Source of the DNA: Oscillospiraceae bacterium
GTDB taxonomy: Bacteria; Bacillota; Clostridia; Oscillospirales; Ruminococcaceae
Length of the DNA: 64,000 nt
NCBI GenBank assembly: GCA_014799385.1
Contig: JAAVIC010000033.1
Location: 1-64,000, forward strand
Direction: 5' to 3'
The notes below the pieces were generated by a model. The model was not told the origin of the DNA and searched no databases. It was given only the letters and a program-made list of their open reading frames with translations. The position numbers and the translations under genes are program-made. Positions 49,887-59,604 of the stretch are shown in pieces. Every line of letters starts with the position of its first letter. Position 1 is the stretch's first letter.

Positions 49887-52811
49887 ATGAAAAGATTGAT
49901 CAAGGGGATAATATCCGCCGTTTTGGCGGTAAGCATTCTTGTGGGAACGGCATTCGCGCAGACAAGCAGCGACTCATCTCCCGCAACCGAGGAAAATAAG
50001 GTTATTCCAACGCCGCAGCGTGCGGAGAGTATGATTCACTTGCAGAACGGAATGCGCGCTGTTTTTGTAACTCCAGAAACGGATTTTCCGATTGAGGGAG
50101 CGGATTTCGGCGAATTGTACAATACTGTCAGAGGGTTCGGAATGAACGCGGTTATTCTGAACTCCGTGAACGGTGGAAAGATATATTATGACATCGAGCA
50201 AAGTGGCGAAGATACGCTCGAAAAAGCAATCGAGGCGGCTCACAATGCGGGTCTCAGCGCGTATATCACTTTAGATGCCAACTTGCTTCTGAAAAGCGTT
50301 TCGGAGCAGGGTGGCGGCTTAAAGGAGGGATTCTCCGCAGCCGCGCATAAATTTGTGATGAAATATGCGTGTGAGGGGATTCTGCTTACCGATTATTACA
50401 CCGCCGACACTCCCGAAATGCACGCTGAATATCTGCATTCGGGTTCGGGAATCGGCTATGAAAATTGGCTTTATGAAACCAACCGATACATAATCCGCAC
50501 ATTATGCGAGGTGGTTCACAAAACCAACAATACCACCGCTGTCGGAATCCTTGTTGAGAACGCGTGGGCTAACTCCGACAGTAATGAGGCGGGTTCGGAA
50601 ACCTCAGATTCCGTTCAGGCATTGTATGACGGGTATTGCGATACCAAGAAGTACATTGAGGACAAGCTCGCGGATTTTGTGATGGTTAAGGCATACGGCT
50701 CAACTGAAAGCTCTGAGCTTAATTTTGATAAAGTTGTGTCATGGTGGTACAATCTGGCGCAGAAAAGCGGCATAAAGGCATATGTTTGCCATCTCAACGA
50801 GCGAATCGGGGAGTATTCCGGCTGGAATGAAGACCAGCTTTTGCAGCAGCTTATTATAATGGAGAATATGAAGAATCTCGGCGGAAGTGCTTTTAACTCG
50901 CTCTCCTCGCTGAAAGCCAATCCTCTTAACAGCACCGAAACGCTGAAACAGTATTTCGACGACCTGATTAACAAGCAGTCCGTCTTTGAGGGGCTTGAAA
51001 TGATTACTCCGACATCGCAGAATTTCTCGACTTATGACTCTACAGTGAAGTTTATGGGTACGTTCGATGAGAATTTCGATGTTCTCTTTGACGGCGAGAA
51101 AATCGAGTTGAATGAAAAGGGTAACTTCTTTATTCAGAAAGACCTGAATGTGGGGTACAATTCTTTCACCATCGAACACAAGGGCAAGAAATACGAGTAT
51201 TCGATAGAACGTAATATTAAGGTGCTAAAGTCGATTGAGCAAATCTCCGACATTACCGTAGAGGGCGGTACACGAATCTCTCTGGAGGCTATCGCGTATA
51301 GCGGCTCGGCGGTATCCGCGACTATCGGAGGAGTTACCGTCCAGCTTAATGAAAGAGGAAGCTCGGATAAGATTGACGCGAACAGCTCCTATTCCGAGTT
51401 TGTGGGATATTACACTGTTCCGCAGGGTATAGTCGGCGAAGAGCAGTACCTCGGAAACATCAGCTATTACGCATATTATCAAGGCTATGACGGGTACGCG
51501 TCAACCGGCTCGGTAACCATTGCGGCAAAGCCCGAGCCTGTAAAGCCCGATATAGGTGTAAATATCAAAGACCAAAGCTCCGCCGGTACGGGTGAGGTTG
51601 TCGGAACGATCGACCCGATTCGCACAGAAGATGAGTGGGTAACTTATGTTCGTGTCACAAACAACTTTACAGACGTTCTTGATCCGAAAACCACAGGAGA
51701 TGTTCCGTCACCGGATTTTTCGCAGCTTCCCGCAGGAACGCTTGATTACTATAAATCCTCTTTCTCGACCGAGGATTACAATTATATCATCACCGCCTCG
51801 GGAAAGCGTATCCGAGCAAGTTATGTTACCACTTTCGAAGATACTGGTCTGGGCTATAACGCGTTGGAGGTAAAGTCCATCGGAAACAGCGGCGGAAAGA
51901 GCTATATCCGTTTCGGTCTGGACTACAGAATCAGTTTTAACGTCACCACATCGGTGAATTTCGTGCAAGGCTTTGAAGGTCCGTATGGAGTGAACAGATT
52001 TGACGCGAAGTATGTATACATCACGTTCGACAATGTTACAAGCGTAACCAAGCTGCCCGATTTTTCGTCCTGCTCACTGTTCTCAGCGGGAGAGTGGGAA
52101 ACTGTAACCGAGGACGGAATCCCGAAATTCCGCTTGAAGCTGACATTGGAGGATGCGGGTATTTACAGCGGTGTTAGCGCGTATTATGACGATAACCGCG
52201 ATTTGACGCTGACATTCAACATACCCACCAACGGGATAGCGGGAAAAACGATTGTAATTGATCCCGGACACGGATATGACGAATATGGAACGTTTGATGT
52301 GGGCGCAGTCGGCGAGGTTACCGAACAGTCAATAACCATCGAGGTGGCAAAGAAGCTCGAACAGCAGCTTTCCGCGATGGGGGCGAAAGTGATCCGTCTG
52401 CCCACCGAGCAATACGGAAGCAATCTTCACGACCGAGACCGTCCGCGTGAAGCCAACAAATATAACGCGGATATGTTCCTGTCGCTTCATTGTAACAGCG
52501 TTGAAAACCCCTCTCCGCACGGCTGTGAAGTTTACTACTTCACACCATGGTCTAAAACCCTTGCGAAGAATATAAATGACAATCTGGCGGCTTATTATGA
52601 CGGTATTTACGCGGACGGAACAAACAGCAGCCGTGGCGATAAATACAGCTACTATTGGTACACGCTGGAGCAGAGTTTCCCGTCCGTGCTGGTAGAAATG
52701 GGATTTGTTTCCAATCAGCGTGAGTGCTTGCTGATGGCGGATTCCGACCGACAAGACGGAATGGCGAGAGCAATTGCGCAGGGAATCGTTGAGTATTTCG
52801 AGCGCGCATAA
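49887..52811 (+). CDS. Large exported N-acetylmuramoyl-L-alanine amidase with GHL-like barrel
   Basis: A 974-residue secreted wall hydrolase. It has a signal peptide (cleavage near AFA, residue 25), a TIM-barrel region similar to GHL10 (about 50-370), a beta-sandwich and linker middle (370-780) and a C-terminal Amidase_3 domain (about 787-972). The zinc site is intact: IDPGHG, Glu in TEQSITIEVAKKL, SLHCNS, and catalytic Glu in SVLVEMGFVSN. It cuts the MurNAc-L-Ala bond. Pairing two wall-acting domains in one chain beside a separate GHL10 protein suggests coordinated remodelling, possibly in sporulation. Confidence 0.88.
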   Translation: MKRLIKGIISAVLAVSILVGTAFAQTSSDSSPATEENKVIPTPQRAESMIHLQNGMRAVFVTPETDFPIEGADFGELYNTVRGFGMNAVILNSVNGGKIYYDIEQSGEDTLEKAIEAAHNAGLSAYITLDANLLLKSVSEQGGGLKEGFSAAAHKFVMKYACEGILLTDYYTADTPEMHAEYLHSGSGIGYENWLYETNRYIIRTLCEVVHKTNNTTAVGILVENAWANSDSNEAGSETSDSVQALYDGYCDTKKYIEDKLADFVMVKAYGSTESSELNFDKVVSWWYNLAQKSGIKAYVCHLNERIGEYSGWNEDQLLQQLIIMENMKNLGGSAFNSLSSLKANPLNSTETLKQYFDDLINKQSVFEGLEMITPTSQNFSTYDSTVKFMGTFDENFDVLFDGEKIELNEKGNFFIQKDLNVGYNSFTIEHKGKKYEYSIERNIKVLKSIEQISDITVEGGTRISLEAIAYSGSAVSATIGGVTVQLNERGSSDKIDANSSYSEFVGYYTVPQGIVGEEQYLGNISYYAYYQGYDGYASTGSVTIAAKPEPVKPDIGVNIKDQSSAGTGEVVGTIDPIRTEDEWVTYVRVTNNFTDVLDPKTTGDVPSPDFSQLPAGTLDYYKSSFSTEDYNYIITASGKRIRASYVTTFEDTGLGYNALEVKSIGNSGGKSYIRFGLDYRISFNVTTSVNFVQGFEGPYGVNRFDAKYVYITFDNVTSVTKLPDFSSCSLFSAGEWETVTEDGIPKFRLKLTLEDAGIYSGVSAYYDDNRDLTLTFNIPTNGIAGKTIVIDPGHGYDEYGTFDVGAVGEVTEQSITIEVAKKLEQQLSAMGAKVIRLPTEQYGSNLHDRDRPREANKYNADMFLSLHCNSVENPSPHGCEVYYFTPWSKTLAKNINDNLAAYYDGIYADGTNSSRGDKYSYYWYTLEQSFPSVLVEMGFVSNQRECLLMADSDRQDGMARAIAQGIVEYFERA

Positions 52812-52818
52812 ACAAACA

Positions 52819-52846
52819 AACACCCGTGCTTCTCCGCACGGGTGTT
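52819..52846 (+). terminator. Strong hairpin after the amidase gene
   Basis: Perfect 11-base stem AACACCCGTGC / GCACGGGTGTT with a 6-base loop. The following bases are A-rich rather than T, so termination may be incomplete and the LRV gene 22 bases on could be read through. Confidence 0.6.
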
Positions 52847-52867
52847 AAAGTATAAAGGAGGACAATT

Positions 52868-53176
52868 ATGAACAAAGAAGAATTACGGGAATGGAGCGAT
52901 CGTGTGGATAAAGCGGAAAATCCGGACACCACCGCCAAGGAACTGATAATATTGGCGGGCGATGATGACGTGGCGGTTCGCGAGGCTGTTGCGGAAAATC
53001 CCAACACTCCGGTGGAGGTTTTGGTCAAACTGGCAAAGGACAAGGATTGGGAGGTCCGTGAAAGCGTGGCATACCACCCCAATCTTCCACATGAAACACT
53101 GGAGGAATTAAAAAATGATGAGAACAAATTTGTAAGGAGTGCCGCCTTGAAAGCCCCTCTTTTGCCGTATATCTGA
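52868..53176 (+). CDS. Leucine-rich repeat variant (LRV) protein
   Basis: A 102-residue protein of about three LRV repeats: NPDTTAKELIILAGDDDVAV, then REAVAENPNTPVEVLVKLAK, then RESVAYHPNLPHETLEELKN. Each follows VRxxVAxNPxTPxExL. The family's iron-sulfur Cys cluster is absent. Probably a small protein-binding scaffold. GGAGG precedes the ATG. It converges on alr, whose stop lies 1 base away. Confidence 0.85.
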   Translation: MNKEELREWSDRVDKAENPDTTAKELIILAGDDDVAVREAVAENPNTPVEVLVKLAKDKDWEVRESVAYHPNLPHETLEELKNDENKFVRSAALKAPLLPYI

Positions 53177-53177
53177 G

Positions 53178-54314
53178 TCAGATATACCGTTGAATTTCGG
53201 TTTCCTTGCCGTCCTCTATGTAAATTCGCGGAACGCGCGTTCCGATGGCACAAAGAAGCTCATAACCGATCGTTCCGACACGGTTAGCAGCCTCCTCAAC
53301 GGAGCAGCCGCCCTCAATGGCGTTTGAGTAGATCGTTACCACATCGCCAACCTTAACATCGGGAATATCGGTGACGTCCACAAGCGTTTGGTCCATACAG
53401 ATTCGACCGCAAATAGGCGCGGATTTGCCGTTTATCATAACGCTCCAATTTGCGGAGAGCCGCCGATTGAAGCCGTCCGCGTAGCCGCAGGAAACCAGCG
53501 CGATTTTCGTTTCCCGTGAGGCGGTGAACGTTCTGCCATAGCTTACCGTATCTCCCGGACAGATAGTCTTGAGTTGGCTTACCACACTGCAAAGCTCGAA
53601 AATCGGCTCTATGCCGTCCGGTAGCGGAAAGCGCGAATCGGGCTTTTGACCGTACATAACAATCCCCGCGCGGACGAAATCCCCCTCAAAATCACCGTGA
53701 TAAATGATTCCGCCGCTGTTTTGGGAGTGCGTTTTTAGTCCTCTCCCTCTGCACATTTCGATGATTTTGCGCTGCTGACATTCGGTGAACTCCATATCCT
53801 TAGGGTCAAGACTGTCCGAAACCGCAAAATGCGTGTATCCCGCGCGGCAGTCCAGTCCCGGCAGTGAGAGGATGTAATCGAGCTGTTTCTCGGTCGTGAT
53901 TCCCACACGGCTCATTCCCGTGTCGATTTTGATATGCACGGGGATTATTACATTATTTTCCAGTGCAACATCGGAAAGCCTTTTTGCATATTCGACATCA
54001 CCGACCGTGAATATGAAATTCTTGTCGAGATTTTCGGTAATTAACGGAATTTCACAATATCCGAAAATAAGAACATCGCCGCTTATCCCCTCGGATTTGA
54101 GCCGCTGCGCCTCCCAGAGATTCGACACGGCAAAATGCTTGATTTCACATTGATTAAGCGCCTTCGCGCATTGGATATCCCCATGACCGTAGGCATTAGC
54201 CTTAACTACCGCGATAATTTCCTTATCCCCCGAAATTTCGCGGATTTTCGCGATATTTCGCTTTAATACGTCAAGATTTATGCGCGCCCAGGTTCTCCAA
54301 TAAAAATTATTCAT
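53178..54314 (-). CDS. alr: Alanine racemase
   Basis: A 378-residue PLP enzyme making D-alanine for peptidoglycan. PLP-binding K38 in VVKANAYGHG, the second catalytic Tyr in TVSYGRTF (about 262) and the C-terminal VGTIGYELLCAIGTRVPRIY are intact. The length is normal. I start at ATG 54314 (MNNFYWRTWARINLD) with GGGGGAATATGT; the frame extends 24 bases further without better signals. It is divergent from the LCP gene, perhaps for joint wall control. Confidence 0.96.
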   Translation of the reverse strand: MNNFYWRTWARINLDVLKRNIAKIREISGDKEIIAVVKANAYGHGDIQCAKALNQCEIKHFAVSNLWEAQRLKSEGISGDVLIFGYCEIPLITENLDKNFIFTVGDVEYAKRLSDVALENNVIIPVHIKIDTGMSRVGITTEKQLDYILSLPGLDCRAGYTHFAVSDSLDPKDMEFTECQQRKIIEMCRGRGLKTHSQNSGGIIYHGDFEGDFVRAGIVMYGQKPDSRFPLPDGIEPIFELCSVVSQLKTICPGDTVSYGRTFTASRETKIALVSCGYADGFNRRLSANWSVMINGKSAPICGRICMDQTLVDVTDIPDVKVGDVVTIYSNAIEGGCSVEEAANRVGTIGYELLCAIGTRVPRIYIEDGKETEIQRYI

Positions 54315-54332
54315 ACATATTCCCCCAACTGC

Positions 54333-54361
54333 TTGCAATTTTCAAAAAAATGTGTTATACT
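54333..54361 (+). promoter_or_regulatory. Promoter of the LCP gene
   Basis: TTGCAA (54333-54338), 17 bases, TATACT (54356-54361), with a TATAAT following directly. A 150-base leader holds an 8-base hairpin GCGGTTCA/TGAACCGC (54395-54426). Confidence 0.65.
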
Positions 54362-54511
54362 ATAATGTAGACAAGTATATAGGCAACACTGTATGCGGTT
54401 CATTTTATATGAGTATGGTGAACCGCTCGAAAAGACAAAAGTCTCACTATTACATTATATTACGAAAAGAAGAAAAAATCAATAGGAAATTGGAAAGGAA
54501 CAGTATTTTTT

Positions 54512-55393
54512 ATGTCAGTACGCAGAAAAAGTAACTGGTATATTTATGCCGTCACGTTCGCAATTACGCTTGCGCTTGCGCTTGTGGCAATTTTCACATT
54601 CAGGCAGTATTTGTTTCCCACGGGTACAACCTCTGTCGGACTAAATAATCGCGGTGAGCCGGACGAGAATTTCAAACCCACCGCCGAGCATAACGCGAGT
54701 ATTATGCTGATGTTCTCGGACAATGCCGAGGACAGCCCGGAATTGTTCGTGCTTGCGGAATACAGCGCTGTGGAGAATCGATTGGCATTTATTCCGATTC
54801 CCGGCGGAATAAGCGTGGCAAGTGAGTCACGCAACCTCACAAACATCTATACCGCTCAAGGCGGAAACGGCGTGATAAATGCGATAAACAACATTCTTGG
54901 CGTCAAATGCGATACCTATGTCAAGATGGACAGAAAAGGCTTTATAAATTTTGTCACAGGTTTTGGTAGCGTTGAGTATGACATCGCGAAAACCATAGTA
55001 ATTCGTGATGGAATCGAATCCGAGATCCTTAACGCGGGCAGCCAGAATCTTACTGCGGAGTCGATATTCCGCCTTGCGATGTGCGCGGATTTTGAGGAGG
55101 GCGAGGCATACCGCTTCAATGTTGTCGGCGGATTACTCTCCGATTTGGTGAACCAGAATTTCCGCAATATCGATAGTACGCTTATGGATATATTTTACCG
55201 CAGCTTTAACGAAATCTCGGAAAACAATCTGAGCGAACAAAAATATATGGCTCATAAAGCAGCGCTGTTGTACACTGTTGCTTACGGCTCATACCCCGCA
55301 GAGTACTATGTTCCGTATGGCGAATATACCGAGGACGGCGGATTCATAATCTCGGAAAATTCAATAACCACCATCAGGCAAAAAGCGGAGTAA
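54512..55393 (+). CDS. LytR-CpsA-Psr (LCP) family protein
   Basis: A 293-residue membrane-anchored protein: basic start, one helix (about 9-30), then an extracellular LCP-like domain. LMFSDNAEDSPELFVLAEYS, IPIPGGISV and the NITYA-like NIYTAQGGNGVINAINNILG match LCP proteins, which attach teichoic acids or other glycopolymers to peptidoglycan. The usual Arg/Asp catalytic pattern is weakened (few Arg in the core), so activity is uncertain. Confidence 0.78.
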   Translation: MSVRRKSNWYIYAVTFAITLALALVAIFTFRQYLFPTGTTSVGLNNRGEPDENFKPTAEHNASIMLMFSDNAEDSPELFVLAEYSAVENRLAFIPIPGGISVASESRNLTNIYTAQGGNGVINAINNILGVKCDTYVKMDRKGFINFVTGFGSVEYDIAKTIVIRDGIESEILNAGSQNLTAESIFRLAMCADFEEGEAYRFNVVGGLLSDLVNQNFRNIDSTLMDIFYRSFNEISENNLSEQKYMAHKAALLYTVAYGSYPAEYYVPYGEYTEDGGFIISENSITTIRQKAE

Positions 55394-55458
55394 ACACCAA
55401 CAGTTCCAATCAAGTTTTGGGGATGCAGGCAAACTAAAAATAAGGAGGGTTACATTAA

Positions 55459-56085
55459 TTGGAAAATGTAAATGACAAAATAACGCGGACTATGGAAAAT
55501 CTTCGTTTGAACAAGATGAAACCGTATTTCGCCGAATCAAGAGAACAGCTGCACGAGATAATCCGCAAGCTGGTAAATTCGGACAGGCTGATAACTTCGG
55601 GCGGCTCGATGACGCTTAAAGAAAGCGGTGTAATCGACCTGTTGAACAAAGAGTTTTCGTCTGCGTATCTCGACCGCTCTGCCGGAAAGGACAGGGAAGA
55701 GGTTGAAGAGATAATGCGCAAGGCGTTTGTTTCGGACACGTTTCTGACAAGCTCCAACGCAATTACCGAGAACGGCGAACTGTACAATGTTGATGGCAAC
55801 GGAAACCGTGTTTCCGCGATGATTTACGGTCCGAAACAGGTAATAGTCGTTGTTGGTATCAACAAAATCGTCAAGGATTTAGACGAGGCTCGTGAGCGTG
55901 TAGAGAAGATCGCCGCTCCGAAAAATACCGTGCGTTTGGAGAAGAACACGCCGTGCGCAAAAACGGGGGAATGTGAACATTGTCACTCGAATGATAGAAT
56001 CTGTTGTTCGTATGTGACGCTTGTTCAGCAGCGCGTTCCCGACAGAATAAAGGTGATCATTGTCAACGAGAGCTTGGGATACTGA
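55459..56085 (+). CDS. LUD-domain protein (LutC/DUF1121-like)
   Basis: A 208-residue LUD-domain protein: ITSGGSMTLKESGVIDLLNK, FLTSSNAITENGELYNVDGN and KQVIVVVGINKIVKDLDEAR are classical, with a Cys-rich patch CAKTGECEHCHSNDRICCSY near 165-187. LUD proteins include lactate utilisation components and ligand-binding proteins; this stand-alone form has no LutA/LutB beside it. TTG 55459 follows AGGAGGG. Confidence 0.85.
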   Translation: MENVNDKITRTMENLRLNKMKPYFAESREQLHEIIRKLVNSDRLITSGGSMTLKESGVIDLLNKEFSSAYLDRSAGKDREEVEEIMRKAFVSDTFLTSSNAITENGELYNVDGNGNRVSAMIYGPKQVIVVVGINKIVKDLDEARERVEKIAAPKNTVRLEKNTPCAKTGECEHCHSNDRICCSYVTLVQQRVPDRIKVIIVNESLGY

Positions 56086-56098
56086 CGGAGGGATTCAT

Positions 56099-57061
56099 AT
56101 GGCTTATTACATAGGAGTTGATGTCGGAGGAACCAATATCGCCTGCGGAATCGTAGACGATGAGATGAAAATTATCGCGCGTTCAAAGGTGAAAACCAAT
56201 CCGCGCGGAAGAGACGGAGATCCGCCAGATTACGCGGAGATTCTCGATGAGATAAAGCACGCGGTACGGCTGGTGTGCGATGAGGCGGAAATCGACCCGT
56301 CTGCGGCGCATTCCATCGGAATAGGCTGCCCGGGAACTTGCGGTAATGGTGTAGTTGAATACGCGAACAATCTGAAATTCAAAAATTCCCCTCTTATGGC
56401 GGATATGGAAAGCGAGTTCAAAATTCCCGTGTATCTGGAAAACGATGCTAACGCGGCAGCATTCGGCGAATTTGTCGCGGGCGCGGCAAAGGGCAGCCGC
56501 AACGCGATAGTAATCACCTTGGGAACGGGAGTTGGCGCGGGAATAATCATTGATGGAAAGATATACCGTGGCTCAAATTGTGCCGCCGGTGAGCTTGGAC
56601 ATATGGTTATTGTAATGGACGGTCTACCGTGCACCTGTGGGGGGCATGGCTGCTTTGAGGCATATTGCTCCGCAAACGGGCTGATACATATGACTACGCA
56701 AGCCTCGGAGCTGAATCCCGAAAGTATCATGACCAAAATGATCCGCGAGGACGGGAAAGTCAGCGCCCGTACTGCGTACAAGGCATTGAAACAGGGCGAC
56801 CCTGTGGGCAAGGCAGTTACAGACCAGTATGTGAAGTATCTGGCATGCGGAATTGCAAATGCAATCAACATATTCCAGCCCGATATTCTTTGTATCGGCG
56901 GGGGAGTGTGCAACGAGGGCGATACACTGCTATTACCGCTGAAAGCCGCCGTTGCGGAACGTATCTACACAAAAAACAGTGCAAAAAACACCGATATTGT
57001 CATCTGCAATCTGGGAAACGATGCGGGAATTATCGGAGCTTCAATGCTGTTTAAGAGCTAG
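56099..57061 (+). CDS. ROK-family glucokinase
   Basis: A 320-residue sugar kinase that likely phosphorylates glucose with ATP. IGVDVGGTNIACGIVDD is the ATP loop, END and LGTGVGAGII carry the sugar and phosphate sites (catalytic Asp in ENDANAAAFGE), and the ROK zinc motif is GHMVIV...CTCGGHGCFE. ATG 56099 has GGAGGG 6 bases upstream; it lies 13 bases after the LUD gene. Confidence 0.92.
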   Translation: MAYYIGVDVGGTNIACGIVDDEMKIIARSKVKTNPRGRDGDPPDYAEILDEIKHAVRLVCDEAEIDPSAAHSIGIGCPGTCGNGVVEYANNLKFKNSPLMADMESEFKIPVYLENDANAAAFGEFVAGAAKGSRNAIVITLGTGVGAGIIIDGKIYRGSNCAAGELGHMVIVMDGLPCTCGGHGCFEAYCSANGLIHMTTQASELNPESIMTKMIREDGKVSARTAYKALKQGDPVGKAVTDQYVKYLACGIANAINIFQPDILCIGGGVCNEGDTLLLPLKAAVAERIYTKNSAKNTDIVICNLGNDAGIIGASMLFKS

Positions 57062-57083
57062 AGCGTGTTCATATTAACGCTCT
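57060..57083 (+). terminator. Hairpin between ROK kinase and ilvD
   Basis: A 7-base stem AGAGCGT / ACGCTCT, then A-rich sequence. The tail is not T-rich, so it may be a weak terminator or a processing site. Confidence 0.4.
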
Positions 57084-57110
57084 AAAAAAGAAAGGAAAAG
57101 GTAAAAAGAA

Positions 57111-58766
57111 ATGAGATCTGATTTAATCAAGCAGGGAGTAGAAAAAACTCCTCACAGAGCGGTACTGAAGTCATTGGGAGTAATTGACAGCGAGATGAAC
57201 AAGCCGTTTATCGCGGTGGTTTGCGCGGCAAGCGATTATGTTCCCGGACATCAGCACCTCCACGAGATTTCCAAATACGTCAAGGACGGAATCAGAAACG
57301 CGGGCGGTGTGCCGTTCGAGTTTTTCACCATTGGTGTTTGTGACGGATTGGCGATGAACCACAAGGGAATGAGATATTCACTGGCAAGCCGTGAGCTTAT
57401 CGCGGACAGTATTGAGGTTATGCTGACCGCGCACCCGCTTGACGGCGTGGTGTTCATTCCGAACTGTGACAAAATCGTTCCCGGAATGGTGATGGCAGCG
57501 GCGCGTATGAATCTCCCGTCGATTTTCATCAGCGGCGGACCTATGAACCCCGGCTGCGTTCAGGGCAAACGCGTTGGTTACTCCGAGATCTACGAGGCAA
57601 TCGGACAGTACACCAACGGCGAAATCGGAGATGATGTTATCCGCGATTATGAGGATAATGCCTGCCCGACCTGCGGCTCTTGCTCGGGAATGTATACCGC
57701 CAATTCGATGAACTGCCTTACCGAGGCTGTCGGACTCGCTCTCCCGACTGCGGGTACAGAGCCGGCTGTTAACTCCGCGCGCCGCCGTCTTGCAAAGGAA
57801 TCCGGCGAGCGTGTTGTGGAGCTGGTTAAGCAAAATATCCGTCCTTTGGATATTCTTACCAAGAAGAATATGGAAAACGCGCTTGCTACCGACATGGCAA
57901 TCGGCGCGTCATCCAATACGGTTCTGCATTTGCTTGCAATCGCGCACGAGGCGAAGGTTGACATCAAGCTCTCGGATATTGACAATATGAGCCGCAAGAC
58001 CCCGCAGCTTGCAAAGCTCAATCCCGCAAGCAGCGTGTTCATTACTGATTTGAACGCTGTCGGCGGAATCCAGACGGTTATCCGCGAGCTTTCCAAGGGC
58101 GGTCACGTCAATGAGGACGTTCTGACGGTTTCGGGTACTCAAAAGGAGCGTATCGCGGCGGCTCGTGACGCTGATGGTGTAATCATTCACACGGTTTCAG
58201 AGCCGATTCGTAAGGACGGCGGAATCGCTATTCTCAGCGGTAATCTCGCGCTGAACGGCTCTGTTGTAAAGCAGGGCGCGGTTAAGCCCGAAATGATGGA
58301 CTTCACGGGTACTGCGCGTGTATTTGACGGTGAACAGGACGCGTGTGACGCGATTCTCGGCGGCAAGATCCAAGCGGGAGATGTTGTGGTTATCCGCTAT
58401 GAAGGTCCGAAGGGCGGTCCGGGAATGCCCGAAATGCTTGCTCCCACAGCGGCAATCGTCGGAAAGGGTCTGGACGGCAGTGTGGCACTGATTACAGACG
58501 GACGGTTCAGTGGTGCTTCCCGCGGCGCGGCTATCGGTCACGTTTCGCCCGAGGCGGCGGAGGGCGGTCTTATCGCGTTCGTGGAGGACGGCGACAAAAT
58601 CCACATCGATATTCCCAACCGCAAGGTGGAGCTGCTTGTTGATGACGCAGTTATCGAGGAGCGTAAAAAGAAAGGAATCAACCCACCCAAGGAGCTTGAT
58701 GGTTACCTGAAACGTTACGCTAAGCTGGTAACTTCTTCCAATACGGGAGCAGTGTTTAAGGACTGA
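57111..58766 (+). CDS. ilvD: Dihydroxy-acid dehydratase
   Basis: A 551-residue iron-sulfur enzyme that makes the 2-keto acids leading to valine, isoleucine and leucine. The cluster ligands are visible as C119 in [10 protein letters not shown] and C191 in the [16 protein letters not shown] block. The C-terminal catalytic loop [11 protein letters not shown] is intact. The length is typical. No other ilv or leu gene is beside it. Confidence 0.97.
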   Translation: MRSDLIKQGVEKTPHRAVLKSLGVIDSEMNKPFIAVVCAASDYVPGHQHLHEISKYVKDGIRNAGGVPFEFFTIGVCDGLAMNHKGMRYSLASRELIADSIEVMLTAHPLDGVVFIPNCDKIVPGMVMAAARMNLPSIFISGGPMNPGCVQGKRVGYSEIYEAIGQYTNGEIGDDVIRDYEDNACPTCGSCSGMYTANSMNCLTEAVGLALPTAGTEPAVNSARRRLAKESGERVVELVKQNIRPLDILTKKNMENALATDMAIGASSNTVLHLLAIAHEAKVDIKLSDIDNMSRKTPQLAKLNPASSVFITDLNAVGGIQTVIRELSKGGHVNEDVLTVSGTQKERIAAARDADGVIIHTVSEPIRKDGGIAILSGNLALNGSVVKQGAVKPEMMDFTGTARVFDGEQDACDAILGGKIQAGDVVVIRYEGPKGGPGMPEMLAPTAAIVGKGLDGSVALITDGRFSGASRGAAIGHVSPEAAEGGLIAFVEDGDKIHIDIPNRKVELLVDDAVIEERKKKGINPPKELDGYLKRYAKLVTSSNTGAVFKD

Positions 58767-58815
58767 TAAGCTTTAAGAGTTTACAATACGTAATTAGCAT
58801 TTGTAGGTGCTTGAT

Positions 58816-59313
58816 ATGGAATTTGTTATCGGTTGGTCGATTTTCGGTATTTTGGTGTCAGTACTGTTTTTTGCTGTCAGCGAAACGAAACGGCGATCAA
58901 AAACAAAAGCCGCCATAAGAGCTGCGCAGCTTGCTGAGAAAAAGCGTGAGGAATTTTTACGAAATGTAAAATATAATCGTGAACATTTACCATATGAGGC
59001 AATGCCGCCGTTCTTCCACCCCATTACCGATACAGTTGACTCAATCATTTTGACGATAGGTGTTGATTTGTATGATGGCAGGGGGGAGATGCTCCGTGAA
59101 CTTTGTGATTATGATGGTGATTCAGTGCGTCTTGTGGATATGATAAACAAAAATATTTGGTGGTTTGTGCAGAATCCCACCGGCGAAACCATATCGGAGC
59201 AATGCGAGGTTATGAGGGAGTTTCTTCGTAAGCAATACTGCATTTCGGAAGAAAGCATTGAGGCAGTGGTCAAAGAATTTTGCTGGCTGTGTGCAAGATT
59301 CAGCTGTTTATAA
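58816..59313 (+). CDS. Hypothetical single-pass membrane protein
   Basis: A 165-residue protein with one N-terminal helix (EFVIGWSIFGILVSVLFFAV), a basic stretch (RRSKTKAAIRAAQLAEKKRE) and a soluble domain with several Trp and Cys (CWLCARFSCL at the end). No family recognised. ATG 58816 has GTAGGTG upstream. Confidence 0.65.
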   Translation: MEFVIGWSIFGILVSVLFFAVSETKRRSKTKAAIRAAQLAEKKREEFLRNVKYNREHLPYEAMPPFFHPITDTVDSIILTIGVDLYDGRGEMLRELCDYDGDSVRLVDMINKNIWWFVQNPTGETISEQCEVMREFLRKQYCISEESIEAVVKEFCWLCARFSCL

Positions 59314-59331
59314 GGAAACACTGATTTAATC

Positions 59332-59382
59332 GAGGTTCTCCCTGCCAGCCCGGCTCGGGTCGCCGCAGGCGGGGATAACCTC
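59332..59382. repeat. GC-rich nested hairpin
   Basis: Outer stem GAGGTT/AACCTC, middle stem CCCTGCC/GGCGGGG (one G:U) and inner stem CCCG/CGGG form one stable hairpin of about 51 bases. It is far more GC-rich than its flanks, which suggests a structured RNA or an inserted repeat. Confidence 0.6.
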
Positions 59383-59439
59383 ATAAAACAAGGCTTTATT
59401 TCTTGTAAAAACGATTTAATTAGCATTTCCATAAATTGG

Positions 59440-59488
59440 AGTTATACAATCTGACGCGGACTGAATTACAGTCCGCGCCAAACTGTAT
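59440..59488. repeat. Inverted repeat before the MATE promoter
   Basis: Perfect core CGCGGACTG-5-CAGTCCGCG (59455-59477) with weaker outer pairing (TATACA...TGTATA). It may serve as terminator or operator; the 3' side runs into AAAAAC, not T. Confidence 0.55.
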
Positions 59489-59527
59489 AAAAACCTATTT
59501 ATGCGTTTTGTTGTTTTTCAAACCCCC

Positions 59528-59556
59528 TTGACAAATGTCCGATTTCGTATTATAAT
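59528..59556 (+). promoter_or_regulatory. Promoter of the MATE gene
   Basis: Consensus TTGACA (59528-59533), 17 bases, TATAAT (59551-59556). The expected transcript start is near 59563. Confidence 0.88.
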
Positions 59557-59604
59557 AGATTTATGTCTGACTATACGAAAAAATTGACAAATTTTGGGGT
59601 GAAT

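Noticed and set aside
59563-59604. Upstream ATG of the MATE gene
   Set aside because: It coincides with the predicted transcript start 7 bases after the -10 and lacks a ribosome site; ATG 59605 has GGGGTGA.
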